Below are positions 35,600-42,702 of a stretch of 64,000 nt of DNA, one piece after another. The stretch's first letter is position 1. Each line of letters begins with the position of its first letter. Both the position numbers and the translations under genes were made by a program. This DNA is from Chitinophagales bacterium (GTDB lineage: Bacteria; Bacteroidota; Bacteroidia; Chitinophagales; UBA10324), in the NCBI GenBank assembly GCA_013816805.1, contig JACDDS010000006.1:62001-126000 (forward strand), in the 5' to 3' direction. The notes below the pieces were generated by a model. It saw only the letters and a program-made list of their open reading frames with translations. It was not told where the DNA came from and did not search any database.

Positions 35600-36508
35600 A
35601 TGGAATGGCTAAGTACTATCAAAGGTTTTAAGTCTTATTTACAGTTGGAGCGTTCACTGTCAAATAATACCATTGAAGCATATATAAGAGACGCAGATTT
35701 ATTGAGAAGGTTTCTGGAATTGAAAGAATCTCTAATTACACCTGAAAATGTTTCTCATGAGGATTTACAGCGATTTATAGCATTTATCAATGAACTGAAA
35801 TTAAGTGGTCAGTCTCAGGCAAGAATACTTTCCGGCATCAGGGCTTTTTATAAATATTTGCTGATGGAAAGTTTGGTGCAGCAGGATCCCACTGTGTTAA
35901 TTCAAGGCCCTAAGCTTCAGAGAAAGCTGCCCGATGTATTAAATAACCCTGAGATAGAAGCGTTACTAAATGCAATTGACCACAGTACGCAGGAAGGAAT
36001 TCGAAACAGAGCCATTCTGGAAGTATTGTATGGATGTGGGTTAAGGGTAAGTGAGTTAATCAATTTGCACATTTCTAATCTTTATACAGATGTGGAATTT
36101 ATAAAGGTGGTAGGTAAAGGAAACAAAGAAAGATTAATACCTATTGGTCTATCAGCAATCAAGCACATTAACTTTTATATAGAAGGAGTTAGAAATCATA
36201 TGCAAGTAAAAAAAAGATTTGATGATACTTTATTTCTTAACCGCCGCGGTAGCGCACTTACCAGGGTTTATGTATTTATGTTTATTAAGTCAATTGCAGA
36301 AAAGGCCGGATTAAAGAAAAAGATCAGCCCGCACACCTTTCGTCATTCATTCGCCACCCACTTAATTGAAGGCGGGGCGGATCTTCGGGCTGTTCAGGAA
36401 ATGCTTGGCCATGAATCTATCACTACGACCGAGATTTATACCCACCTTGATCGTGATTATTTGCGGCAGACATTGTTGCAATTTCATCCTGCATACCAGA
36501 AAATCTAA
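35600..36508 (+). CDS. xerD: Tyrosine recombinase XerD-like
   Basis: This 302-residue tyrosine recombinase, on the ATG at 35600 (MEWLSTIKGFKSYL), has the SAM-like N-terminal DNA-binding domain (1-95) and the catalytic domain with R in YGCGLRVSEL (about 149), K in VVGKGNKERLIPI, HTFRHSFATHL (H and R near 244-247), GHESITTTEIYTHL with the nucleophile tyrosine near 279. It should resolve chromosome dimers with XerC at dif. No integrase-type extension is present and no att site is visible, so I take it for the housekeeping enzyme rather than an element. Confidence 0.9.
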   Translation: MEWLSTIKGFKSYLQLERSLSNNTIEAYIRDADLLRRFLELKESLITPENVSHEDLQRFIAFINELKLSGQSQARILSGIRAFYKYLLMESLVQQDPTVLIQGPKLQRKLPDVLNNPEIEALLNAIDHSTQEGIRNRAILEVLYGCGLRVSELINLHISNLYTDVEFIKVVGKGNKERLIPIGLSAIKHINFYIEGVRNHMQVKKRFDDTLFLNRRGSALTRVYVFMFIKSIAEKAGLKKKISPHTFRHSFATHLIEGGADLRAVQEMLGHESITTTEIYTHLDRDYLRQTLLQFHPAYQKI

Positions 36509-36561
36509 TGATACTACCTCCGCATCATGGCTATACTTTACTTTCGCAGCTCTGATTTCTT

Positions 36562-37746
36562 ATGAAAAAGTTAGCTAACTATAAATTTTATATTCTGGGC
36601 ATGATGTTGCTCATCATTCCGGATGCGTTAACATTTTATCTGCTTATGCCCATGCCGGGCAGTCAAAATATTAATGGCCTGGAAACAGCTTATTACCTGG
36701 ATAAAATTTTATGGCTTACCCGTACAATCGGTTTTTTTCTTATCATTCCTTTTCTTCAAAAGACCTTTTCAGCGAAAAGTATTACAGCAAAATTTACATA
36801 CGGTGGTTTCCTTATCGTAGCATTGACTTTTGTGTATTTAGTGGGTTTTCATTTCCGTGCTGACAGGATTTTCTATGAACCCTCTGTAAAAACATTTCTA
36901 TCAAAAGATCAGAATAGATTTCCTGTTGACCGGATGGTTTTAGGTGTAGAAATAAACGGTAAAGCAAAGGCCTATCCATTAATTGTAGTAGGCTACCATC
37001 ATAAAATTCAGGATACCGTAGGCGGCAAACCTGTATTGGTTACCTATTGTACGATGTGCCGTTCCGGAGAAGTCTACGATCCGGGAGTGAATGAAAATTT
37101 GCCATGGAGACTGGTTGGAATGGGCAAGTGGAATGCAATAATTGAAGATGCTAAAACAAAATCCTGGTGGTACCAGGCAGATGGTGTTGCAGGCGCAGGA
37201 CCTGAAAAGGGAACGATACTTCCAGTAATTTACAGTGAACAGGTCACGTTAAAAAGCTGGCTTGAGCGGCATCCTAATTCTTTAATACTTCAGCCTGATC
37301 CAAAGTATCAATCAAGATACGATAAGTTAAAAAATTATGACATTAATTTTCAGACGTCAGCTAACGAAATCAACGATGGAGGCAAGCTTACCGACAATTC
37401 ATGGGTAATTAACATTAGTGATGATGGAATTGATAAATATTTCTCCTGGCATGAGTTGCAAAAGTCCAGGGTTATAAACGAGGTAATTGGAAAAAAGCCA
37501 ATTCTTCTTGCAATTGAAAACGATAATGAATCTTTTCATAGCTGGAATCGGACTATAAATGGAGAACCATTAACGTTTACCATAAGCGATCGACAATTAA
37601 CAGACACAAAAACTAATTCTTTGTGGGATTGGAATGGTAAATGTGTTAGTGGCTCTTTTAAGAGTTATCAGTTACTTACCGTTTCATCGCAGCAGGTTTA
37701 CTGGCATACCTGGCAAACTTTTTTTAATAAAACGATTAAATATTAA
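36562..37746 (+). CDS. DUF3179 membrane protein
   Basis: This 394-residue protein has three N-terminal membrane helices (about 8-28, 45-68, 75-100) and a large DUF3179 domain (about 110-394): the segments RFPVDRMVLGVEINGKAKAYP, VVGYHHKIQDTVGGKPVLVTYCTMCRSGEVYDP with the two cysteines that could bind a metal, and LPVIYSEQVTLKSW. The domain is secreted or external and of unknown function. A near-consensus -7 (TACTTTCG, 36539-36546) lies 15 bases before the ATG. Confidence 0.82.
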   Translation: MKKLANYKFYILGMMLLIIPDALTFYLLMPMPGSQNINGLETAYYLDKILWLTRTIGFFLIIPFLQKTFSAKSITAKFTYGGFLIVALTFVYLVGFHFRADRIFYEPSVKTFLSKDQNRFPVDRMVLGVEINGKAKAYPLIVVGYHHKIQDTVGGKPVLVTYCTMCRSGEVYDPGVNENLPWRLVGMGKWNAIIEDAKTKSWWYQADGVAGAGPEKGTILPVIYSEQVTLKSWLERHPNSLILQPDPKYQSRYDKLKNYDINFQTSANEINDGGKLTDNSWVINISDDGIDKYFSWHELQKSRVINEVIGKKPILLAIENDNESFHSWNRTINGEPLTFTISDRQLTDTKTNSLWDWNGKCVSGSFKSYQLLTVSSQQVYWHTWQTFFNKTIKY

Positions 37747-37819
37747 TGTCTATAAGCAAGAGAGGGTTCTTCCTGAATTAGATTTTCTTTCCTGCATAAT
37801 TTCAACAAGATATTTCAAG

Positions 37820-37827
37820 TACCTTTG
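37820..37827 (+). promoter_or_regulatory. -7 promoter element of the lipocalin-like gene
   Basis: TACCTTTG is a perfect TAnnTTTG, 30 bases before the ATG at 37858. Confidence 0.55.
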
Positions 37828-37857
37828 CCCTCCCTAAACACTAAAAACTGTTATTCC

Positions 37858-38361
37858 ATGCGCTTTAATTTGAAATTGATGCTACTGCTTTTTTTAACAG
37901 CTATTATATCCTGTACGCATCCTACAGATTTAAAAACTCAGCTTGTAGGAAAATGGAGAATTTCAGAGATGAAAATTCAAATGCTGGATCAAATGGAACA
38001 AATGGGTCAGATGCAAGTCCAAATGATGAAAGACAGTATAGGCAAAACAACTGATACTTCACAGATTCGCCATTTGCAGGCTCAATTAAATGATATGCAA
38101 AAAAGCCTGGATACTTTTCACTTGCAGCAGGATTCTTCAAAGAATTCGAGCGTTTGGGAATTCAAGCAGGATGGTTCTTTTACTGAAGCCGAACCAAGTC
38201 AAACAAAAAACGGAACATGGTCTGTTGATACCAAAAAGAACATGCTCTACACCAAGATTGACAATGAGAATGACTCTGTCCTTATAAAATTTGAAAATGA
38301 TTTACTCACACTTCAGTTCGATTCCCTGAATTATATGTCTCTTGCGAAGATTAAGAGTTAA
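37858..38361 (+). CDS. Lipoprotein, lipocalin-like
   Basis: This 167-residue protein begins with a lipoprotein signal (MRFNLKLMLLLFLTAIISC, Cys at 19). The mature part has LKTQLVGKWRISEMKI, a glutamine/methionine-rich coiled-coil-like stretch (MLDQMEQMGQMQVQMMKDS) at about 40-80, and then strands with SSVWEFKQDGSFTEAE, KNGTWSVDTKKNMLYTKID and LLTLQFDSL. The KWRI...GTW...L pattern is that of the DUF4923/lipocalin-like families of Bacteroidota. I take the ATG at 37858, since codons before it belong to the promoter. Function unknown. Confidence 0.7.
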   Translation: MRFNLKLMLLLFLTAIISCTHPTDLKTQLVGKWRISEMKIQMLDQMEQMGQMQVQMMKDSIGKTTDTSQIRHLQAQLNDMQKSLDTFHLQQDSSKNSSVWEFKQDGSFTEAEPSQTKNGTWSVDTKKNMLYTKIDNENDSVLIKFENDLLTLQFDSLNYMSLAKIKS

Positions 38362-38370
38362 GCTTTCAAA

Positions 38371-38892
38371 TTATTTTTTTACAAGCGGTAACTCGTTGAT
38401 TTTATTTTCACGGAGGTAGGCAATTAGATCAGTGGCCGGCAGGTCAGTGATTCCTGCTGCACGCAACATGGAAATCAGCTGTCCGCGGTGATAGCTCCCA
38501 TGATTTACAACGTGGGCCAGCATTTCATAAACCGGAGATTTGCCTGAATTACCTTTCATTGTGGTGTAAGCAACTTCCTGCTTTAGATCCTTCTTACTAT
38601 AATTCAATACCTTTTGATTAAGTAATTCAGATGACTTTAGTACACCCGCAATTAAATCTTTTTTTGATCCATTAAAATCAGACGATGGCCACGTGGCAGG
38701 CGAAAGTCCATCAAAGCGTTCCATCCAAATATCCTGTGCATCCCAAATGTGTAACAGCATTTTCTTTATGGTGGGAAAACTGCTTACCATTTCCTTGTTT
38801 AACTGCTCATCATTTAACGCATCAATTATATCGCAAAGGCGCTTGTTTGCCCAAAAATTATAGGCTACATATTCTTTTATAAATTTTTTCAT
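38371..38892 (-). CDS. DinB family protein
   Basis: This 173-residue four-helix bundle protein is of the DinB/YfiT family. The metal-binding histidines are in MLLHIWDAQDIW, and in MLAHVVNHGSYHRGQLISMLR (HxxxH motif). The family includes thiol-dependent transferases such as bacillithiol S-transferase, but for this protein the substrate cannot be read. It is convergent with the lipoprotein gene, 9 bases apart, and alone on its strand. Confidence 0.9.
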   Translation of the reverse strand: MKKFIKEYVAYNFWANKRLCDIIDALNDEQLNKEMVSSFPTIKKMLLHIWDAQDIWMERFDGLSPATWPSSDFNGSKKDLIAGVLKSSELLNQKVLNYSKKDLKQEVAYTTMKGNSGKSPVYEMLAHVVNHGSYHRGQLISMLRAAGITDLPATDLIAYLRENKINELPLVKK

Positions 38893-38995
38893 TACAAAGT
38901 GTCGTTGTTAAATAATATTACTGCAGACTATTTTCCGTAGTAAATTTAGATTAAAGAAATGCTTCCATTAGAGCCCTAAAGTTTTTCCAATCGAA

Positions 38996-39023
38996 TTGGC
39001 ATAATTGCTTTCTTCTACCTTTG
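38996..39023 (+). promoter_or_regulatory. Complete promoter of the Cys/Met-metabolism PLP gene
   Basis: TTG at 38996-38998, 17 bases, then TACCTTTG at 39016-39023 (perfect TAnnTTTG), 18 bases before the ATG at 39042. Confidence 0.65.
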
Positions 39024-39041
39024 ATAATTAATACTGATTTT

Positions 39042-40253
39042 ATGGATTTACATTTCGGATCTCTATGTGTAAGAAATCCCAATACCAAATTTGATTTTGC
39101 CCGACCGCACATGGAACCCATTGTAGCGTCTACTACTTTTTCATATGATGATCCGGAAGCGTTGATGGAAATTTTTCTTGGAGAAAAAAAAGGATTTATC
39201 TATTCGAGGTGGAGCAATCCTACCATTGAACTGGCTGAAAATAAAGTAGCTGCTCTCGAAGGCTGCGGATTAGGAAATACAGAAAATCTGAAATTAAAAG
39301 CAAGGTTATTCAGCAGTGGAATGGGAGCTATTCAGACGCTGTTTATGTCGACTCTGAAACCTGGAGACAAAGTAATTGTGCAGGGTACATTGTATGGTGG
39401 TACCAACGAACTGCTTACCAAAATCTTAAGTCAGTTTGGCATCACTCCCTTAATTACTGAACTGAAGAATCTTAACGAAATAGAACGAATATCTTCTTCA
39501 GATAAAAATGTGAAGATGATTTATATTGAGACACCCTCTAATCCTACCATTGATTGCTATGATATTGAATCGCTGTGTCAGATAGCAAAAAAAAATAATC
39601 AGCTTGTTGCCGTAGATAACACTTTCGCCTCTCCTTATCTGCAGCAACCATTTGCATATGGTGTCGATTTTGTGGTTCATTCTTCAACAAAATACTTAAA
39701 TGGCCATGGTAATTCTATCAGTGGAGTAATGGTTGGGAAGAACATTGATTTCATGGAAAAGGATGTTTTTCAGTATTTGAAATTGCTGGGAACAAATAGC
39801 AGTGCATTTGATTCCTGGTTACTGTTGCAGGGGATGAAAACGCTGGAGGTGCGTATGCAACGCCATTGCAGTAATGCACTTCAGGTAGCAGAGTTCCTGG
39901 GAGCAAATACAAAAATATCCAGGGTAAACTATTGCGGGCTGCCATCTCATCCTGATCATCTTCTTGCAAAAAAACAGATGCGTGATTTTGGTGGCATGCT
40001 TAGCTTCGATCTCAAAGGCGGGCTTGAGGCAGGAAAGAAATTATTACGTCATATTAAACTTTGTTCTCTTGCTGTTTCATTGGGAACTGTAGATACGATA
40101 ATTCAGCATCCTGCAAGCATGAGCCATGTGGGCGTGGCAAAGGAAATCTGTCAACAGTATGGAATTACAGACGGATTGATTCGCTTAAGCGTCGGCATTG
40201 AAGATGTGAAAGATATTATGAATGATTTAGGTAATGCACTTGACGCTATTTAG
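39042..40253 (+). CDS. Cys/Met metabolism PLP-dependent enzyme (methionine gamma-lyase type)
   Basis: This 403-residue enzyme of the gamma-family has IYSRWSNPTIELAE, SSGMGAIQTLFMSTLKPGD, GGTNELL, IETPSNPTIDCYDIE, DNTFASPYLQQPFAYGVDFV and the PLP-lysine in HSSTKYLNGHGN (about 217). It ends normally (GLIRLSVGIEDVKDI). It may be methionine gamma-lyase, cystathionine gamma-lyase or synthase; sequence alone does not decide. The start is ATG 39042, since upstream codons lie in the promoter. Confidence 0.88.
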   Translation: MDLHFGSLCVRNPNTKFDFARPHMEPIVASTTFSYDDPEALMEIFLGEKKGFIYSRWSNPTIELAENKVAALEGCGLGNTENLKLKARLFSSGMGAIQTLFMSTLKPGDKVIVQGTLYGGTNELLTKILSQFGITPLITELKNLNEIERISSSDKNVKMIYIETPSNPTIDCYDIESLCQIAKKNNQLVAVDNTFASPYLQQPFAYGVDFVVHSSTKYLNGHGNSISGVMVGKNIDFMEKDVFQYLKLLGTNSSAFDSWLLLQGMKTLEVRMQRHCSNALQVAEFLGANTKISRVNYCGLPSHPDHLLAKKQMRDFGGMLSFDLKGGLEAGKKLLRHIKLCSLAVSLGTVDTIIQHPASMSHVGVAKEICQQYGITDGLIRLSVGIEDVKDIMNDLGNALDAI

Positions 40254-40309
40254 AAATTTATTCCGAAATCAGCAGTTCGATTAATCTTTTAAATAACCTG
40301 TAAAATATT

Positions 40310-40747
40310 ATGAATTCTATCTGGAATCAGCCTATTGATATTAAGTACTTAAAGGAATGGCATCGTAACACCATGCAGGAACATATTGGTATTGAATTCC
40401 TGGAAATAGGTGATGACTATATTAAGGCAAAAATGCCGGTGGATCATAGGACGAAACAACCAATGGGATTGCTCCATGGAGGAGCTTCGGTAACGCTCGC
40501 TGAATCATTAGGCAGTATGGCTTCCGTACTGTGTGTGGATAGTGAAACGAAATTGGTAGTAGGCCTTGAAATTAATGCCAATCATATCAGGTCTATCAAT
40601 GATGGTTTTGTAACAGGCATTACCAGGCCTATCCATCTTGGGCGTTCTACGCAAGTGTGGGAGATAAAAATTTATAACGAGAATGAGCAGTTGATATGTA
40701 TCAGCAGGATTACAAATGCGATATTAGATAAGAAAAGAACACTGTAG
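40310..40747 (+). CDS. Hotdog thioesterase, PaaI/MenI type
   Basis: This 145-residue hotdog-fold protein has GIEFLEIGDDYIKAKMPVDH, QPMGLLHGGASVTLAESLGSMAS (the HGG and E of the active site), and HLGRSTQVWEIKIYNENEQL. It is close to the group with 1,4-dihydroxy-2-naphthoyl-CoA thioesterase (MenI/YdiI) and PaaI. A role in menaquinone synthesis is possible, given that ubiE is in the window, but this is inference. It is 56 bases after the PLP gene in the same direction. Confidence 0.85.
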   Translation: MNSIWNQPIDIKYLKEWHRNTMQEHIGIEFLEIGDDYIKAKMPVDHRTKQPMGLLHGGASVTLAESLGSMASVLCVDSETKLVVGLEINANHIRSINDGFVTGITRPIHLGRSTQVWEIKIYNENEQLICISRITNAILDKKRTL

Positions 40748-40821
40748 TTAAAAAATATCATTGAACTACAGATGTTGTTTAAACTTCACTAATATTTATT
40801 GAAAACTTCTAATTTATCAAA

Positions 40822-41181
40822 ATGGTCAAAGTAAATCTTCAGGAAAAATTTTCTCAGTTTTCCGATCATTGGAATCCAAAAGTTGCCGGTAAATTAAATG
40901 GACAATTAATAAAACTGGTTAAGTTTAAAGGTCCGTTTACCTGGCATAAGCATGAGCTGGAAGATGAGCTATTCTTAGTGATAAAAGGGTCGTTTAATAT
41001 GGAATTCCGGGATAAAACTATTGGATTAAATGAAGGCGAATTTATCATTGTACCCCATGGCATAGAGCACAGACCCAATGCAGAAGAAGAAGCGGAGGTG
41101 CTTCTTTTTGAGCCTTCGGAAACCCTCAATACTGGAAATGTTCAAAACGAATTCACATTAAAAAACCTGGAAAGTATTTAA
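40822..41181 (+). CDS. Cupin-domain protein
   Basis: This 119-residue single-domain cupin has the first motif (GPFTWHKHELEDELFLVIKGSFNMEF, with the two histidines and the glutamate) and second motif (GEFIIVPHGIEHRPNA, with a histidine). A metal site is thus complete. Substrate unknown; such small cupins are often mannose-6-phosphate isomerase-like or stress proteins. It sits between thioesterase and membrane-protein genes, all on the plus strand, probably one operon. Confidence 0.85.
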   Translation: MVKVNLQEKFSQFSDHWNPKVAGKLNGQLIKLVKFKGPFTWHKHELEDELFLVIKGSFNMEFRDKTIGLNEGEFIIVPHGIEHRPNAEEEAEVLLFEPSETLNTGNVQNEFTLKNLESI

Positions 41182-41206
41182 GTTTCGAATTTTATTTAAT
41201 TATAAT

Positions 41207-41464
41207 ATGACTTTGCAGGATTGGATTGGCTTTGCCGGGGTAGGTATTGTGCTGGTGGCATATTTGTTAAACCTTTTAGGAAAACTTTCGCAAAATAGTA
41301 TTTCATATTTAGTAATGAATGTAATTGGAGCCGCACTAACCTGTTATGCTTCCATGCTAATACATTATATTCCTTTTATTATCCTGGAAGGAATTTGGAC
41401 TATTGCCTCACTTATTTCACTTATGAAAATTCTTTATAAAAAAGACCCTGTATCCAGCACATAG
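41207..41464 (+). CDS. CBU_0592-type small membrane protein
   Basis: This 85-residue protein has three membrane helices (about 5-25, 33-51, 54-74). Its pattern (DWIGFAGVGIVLVAYLLNLL, SYLVMNVIGAALTCYASMLI and PFIILEGIWTIASLISLMK) matches the small membrane family typified by CBU_0592. Function unknown. It follows the cupin gene by 25 bases. A weak inverted repeat (GTTCTG at 41474, CAGAAC at 41496) after the stop could end transcription. Confidence 0.8.
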   Translation: MTLQDWIGFAGVGIVLVAYLLNLLGKLSQNSISYLVMNVIGAALTCYASMLIHYIPFIILEGIWTIASLISLMKILYKKDPVSST

Positions 41465-41618
41465 TAAATTAATGTTCTGAATATCTCAGAGATTGCAGAA
41501 CAGCTGCTGCAAAGCCTGCATGGTTTAATTTTGTGAAGGAAGAATGGGAGACTGAATCTTTTTGAGTAGAATAACCTGCAACGTAATTCCAATAATTTAT
41601 GTAATAATGCATCAGCAA

Positions 41619-42494
41619 TTAAACTGCTTTTTTTATCTCTAAGTTTTTTGCATCAAACTTTCTGCTTTTAATGCTGAAGCGATCTCCTGAAGACATGAAA
41701 TGAACCATCAGATTTTCCACGGATATTGGATTTCCCATAGGAAGGTCTGCAATATTTGAATGCCTGATATGGTGACCATCAATTACTATTACCATCCCCG
41801 ATCCAAATGCCTCCATATGGTTGCCTTCACTAATAATCATCCCTGTATCTTCTCCCAAGCCAATTCCAAGACATGAAGGGTTCGATGCAATAGCCTGAAC
41901 TAAACGGGCAAAACGTCCACGCTTATCAAAATGAGAATCAAAGATTACATCCCTGGTAAAGCCCAATCCCGTAGCAATTTTTACTTCTCCTTTTAAATGT
42001 GCACTTCCTGTGCTTCCTTCATAAATCATTGTGGATGACATTGCCATAGCGCCTGCACTCGTTCCTGCAATCACAAATTCTTCCTTTTGTAAACGATGGT
42101 GAAGAATATCGAGAAATTCAGTACCTCCAAACGTAGTTGTCAACCGGTATTGATTTCCTCCTGAAAACATTACACAGTTAGCTCTTTTAATCCGCTTTAA
42201 TAAATCTTTTTCTTTAACCTCCTCTCTTTCCCGGATAGGCAGATGCCCCACATTACTACATCCGATTTTTGAAAAGGCATTTATGTAATTATTACCTACT
42301 TCAACAGGTGAAGATGAAGCAGTAGTTATTACCTCAATGCGTGCATTACTTCCACCTGATTCTGAAACAATCCGCCTTAAAATGCCAAGCTCAAAAAAAT
42401 TAAGATTATTTCTATGGATCACACCTAACTCAAGGTCTGTCCCTTTATCTTCAGCACCTCCGATTGCAATAATTTTTCCTTTAATAACAGGCAT
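41619..42494 (-). CDS. cphB: Cyanophycinase (peptidase S51)
   Basis: CphB hydrolyses cyanophycin to beta-Asp-Arg dipeptides. The 291-residue protein (from the Met of MPVIKGKIIAIGGAEDKGTD) has the nucleophile serine in GTSAGAMAM (about 147), and characteristic SGGNQYRLTTTFGGTEF and GLGFTRDVIFDSHFDKRGRFARL segments. The frame is open for 25 codons further upstream, with a hydrophobic run, but a perfect -7 element lies at 42515-42522, so I take the later Met as the start and a cytoplasmic location. It is divergent from cphA. Confidence 0.9.
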   Translation of the reverse strand: MPVIKGKIIAIGGAEDKGTDLELGVIHRNNLNFFELGILRRIVSESGGSNARIEVITTASSSPVEVGNNYINAFSKIGCSNVGHLPIREREEVKEKDLLKRIKRANCVMFSGGNQYRLTTTFGGTEFLDILHHRLQKEEFVIAGTSAGAMAMSSTMIYEGSTGSAHLKGEVKIATGLGFTRDVIFDSHFDKRGRFARLVQAIASNPSCLGIGLGEDTGMIISEGNHMEAFGSGMVIVIDGHHIRHSNIADLPMGNPISVENLMVHFMSSGDRFSIKSRKFDAKNLEIKKAV

Positions 42495-42514
42495 CAGAAA
42501 AGAAATGGTACACA

Positions 42515-42522
42515 CAAAAATA
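42515..42522 (-). promoter_or_regulatory. -7 promoter element of cphB
   Basis: On the minus strand this reads TATTTTTG, a perfect TAnnTTTG, 20 bases before the ATG at 42494 and inside the codons of the longer reading. It argues for the short form of CphB. Confidence 0.5.
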
Positions 42523-42702
42523 AGGAGACTTATGGTAGTGGCTGAAATTGTAATAAAAGATTTCCACATGGCTGACTTTAATGTTGGAAAAATTTCAGTT
42601 ATGTTTGAAAAATAAAGGTTGTGTTGCTACAGTAATGCTCCTCATTTTCTTGATTTCACAATACTACCGCTTGAATTAGAATAATAATCCTTACCTTTTA
42701 AT

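Noticed and set aside
35476-35622. A 49-codon upstream extension of aroQ
   Set aside because: AroQ proteins begin at the MKILIINGPNLNL stretch, and the extension would run into the xerD start region.
35600-36508. Tyrosine recombinase as a sign of a mobile element
   Set aside because: It is of housekeeping XerD length and motif pattern, next to aroQ, with no att repeats, cargo or other mobile genes nearby.
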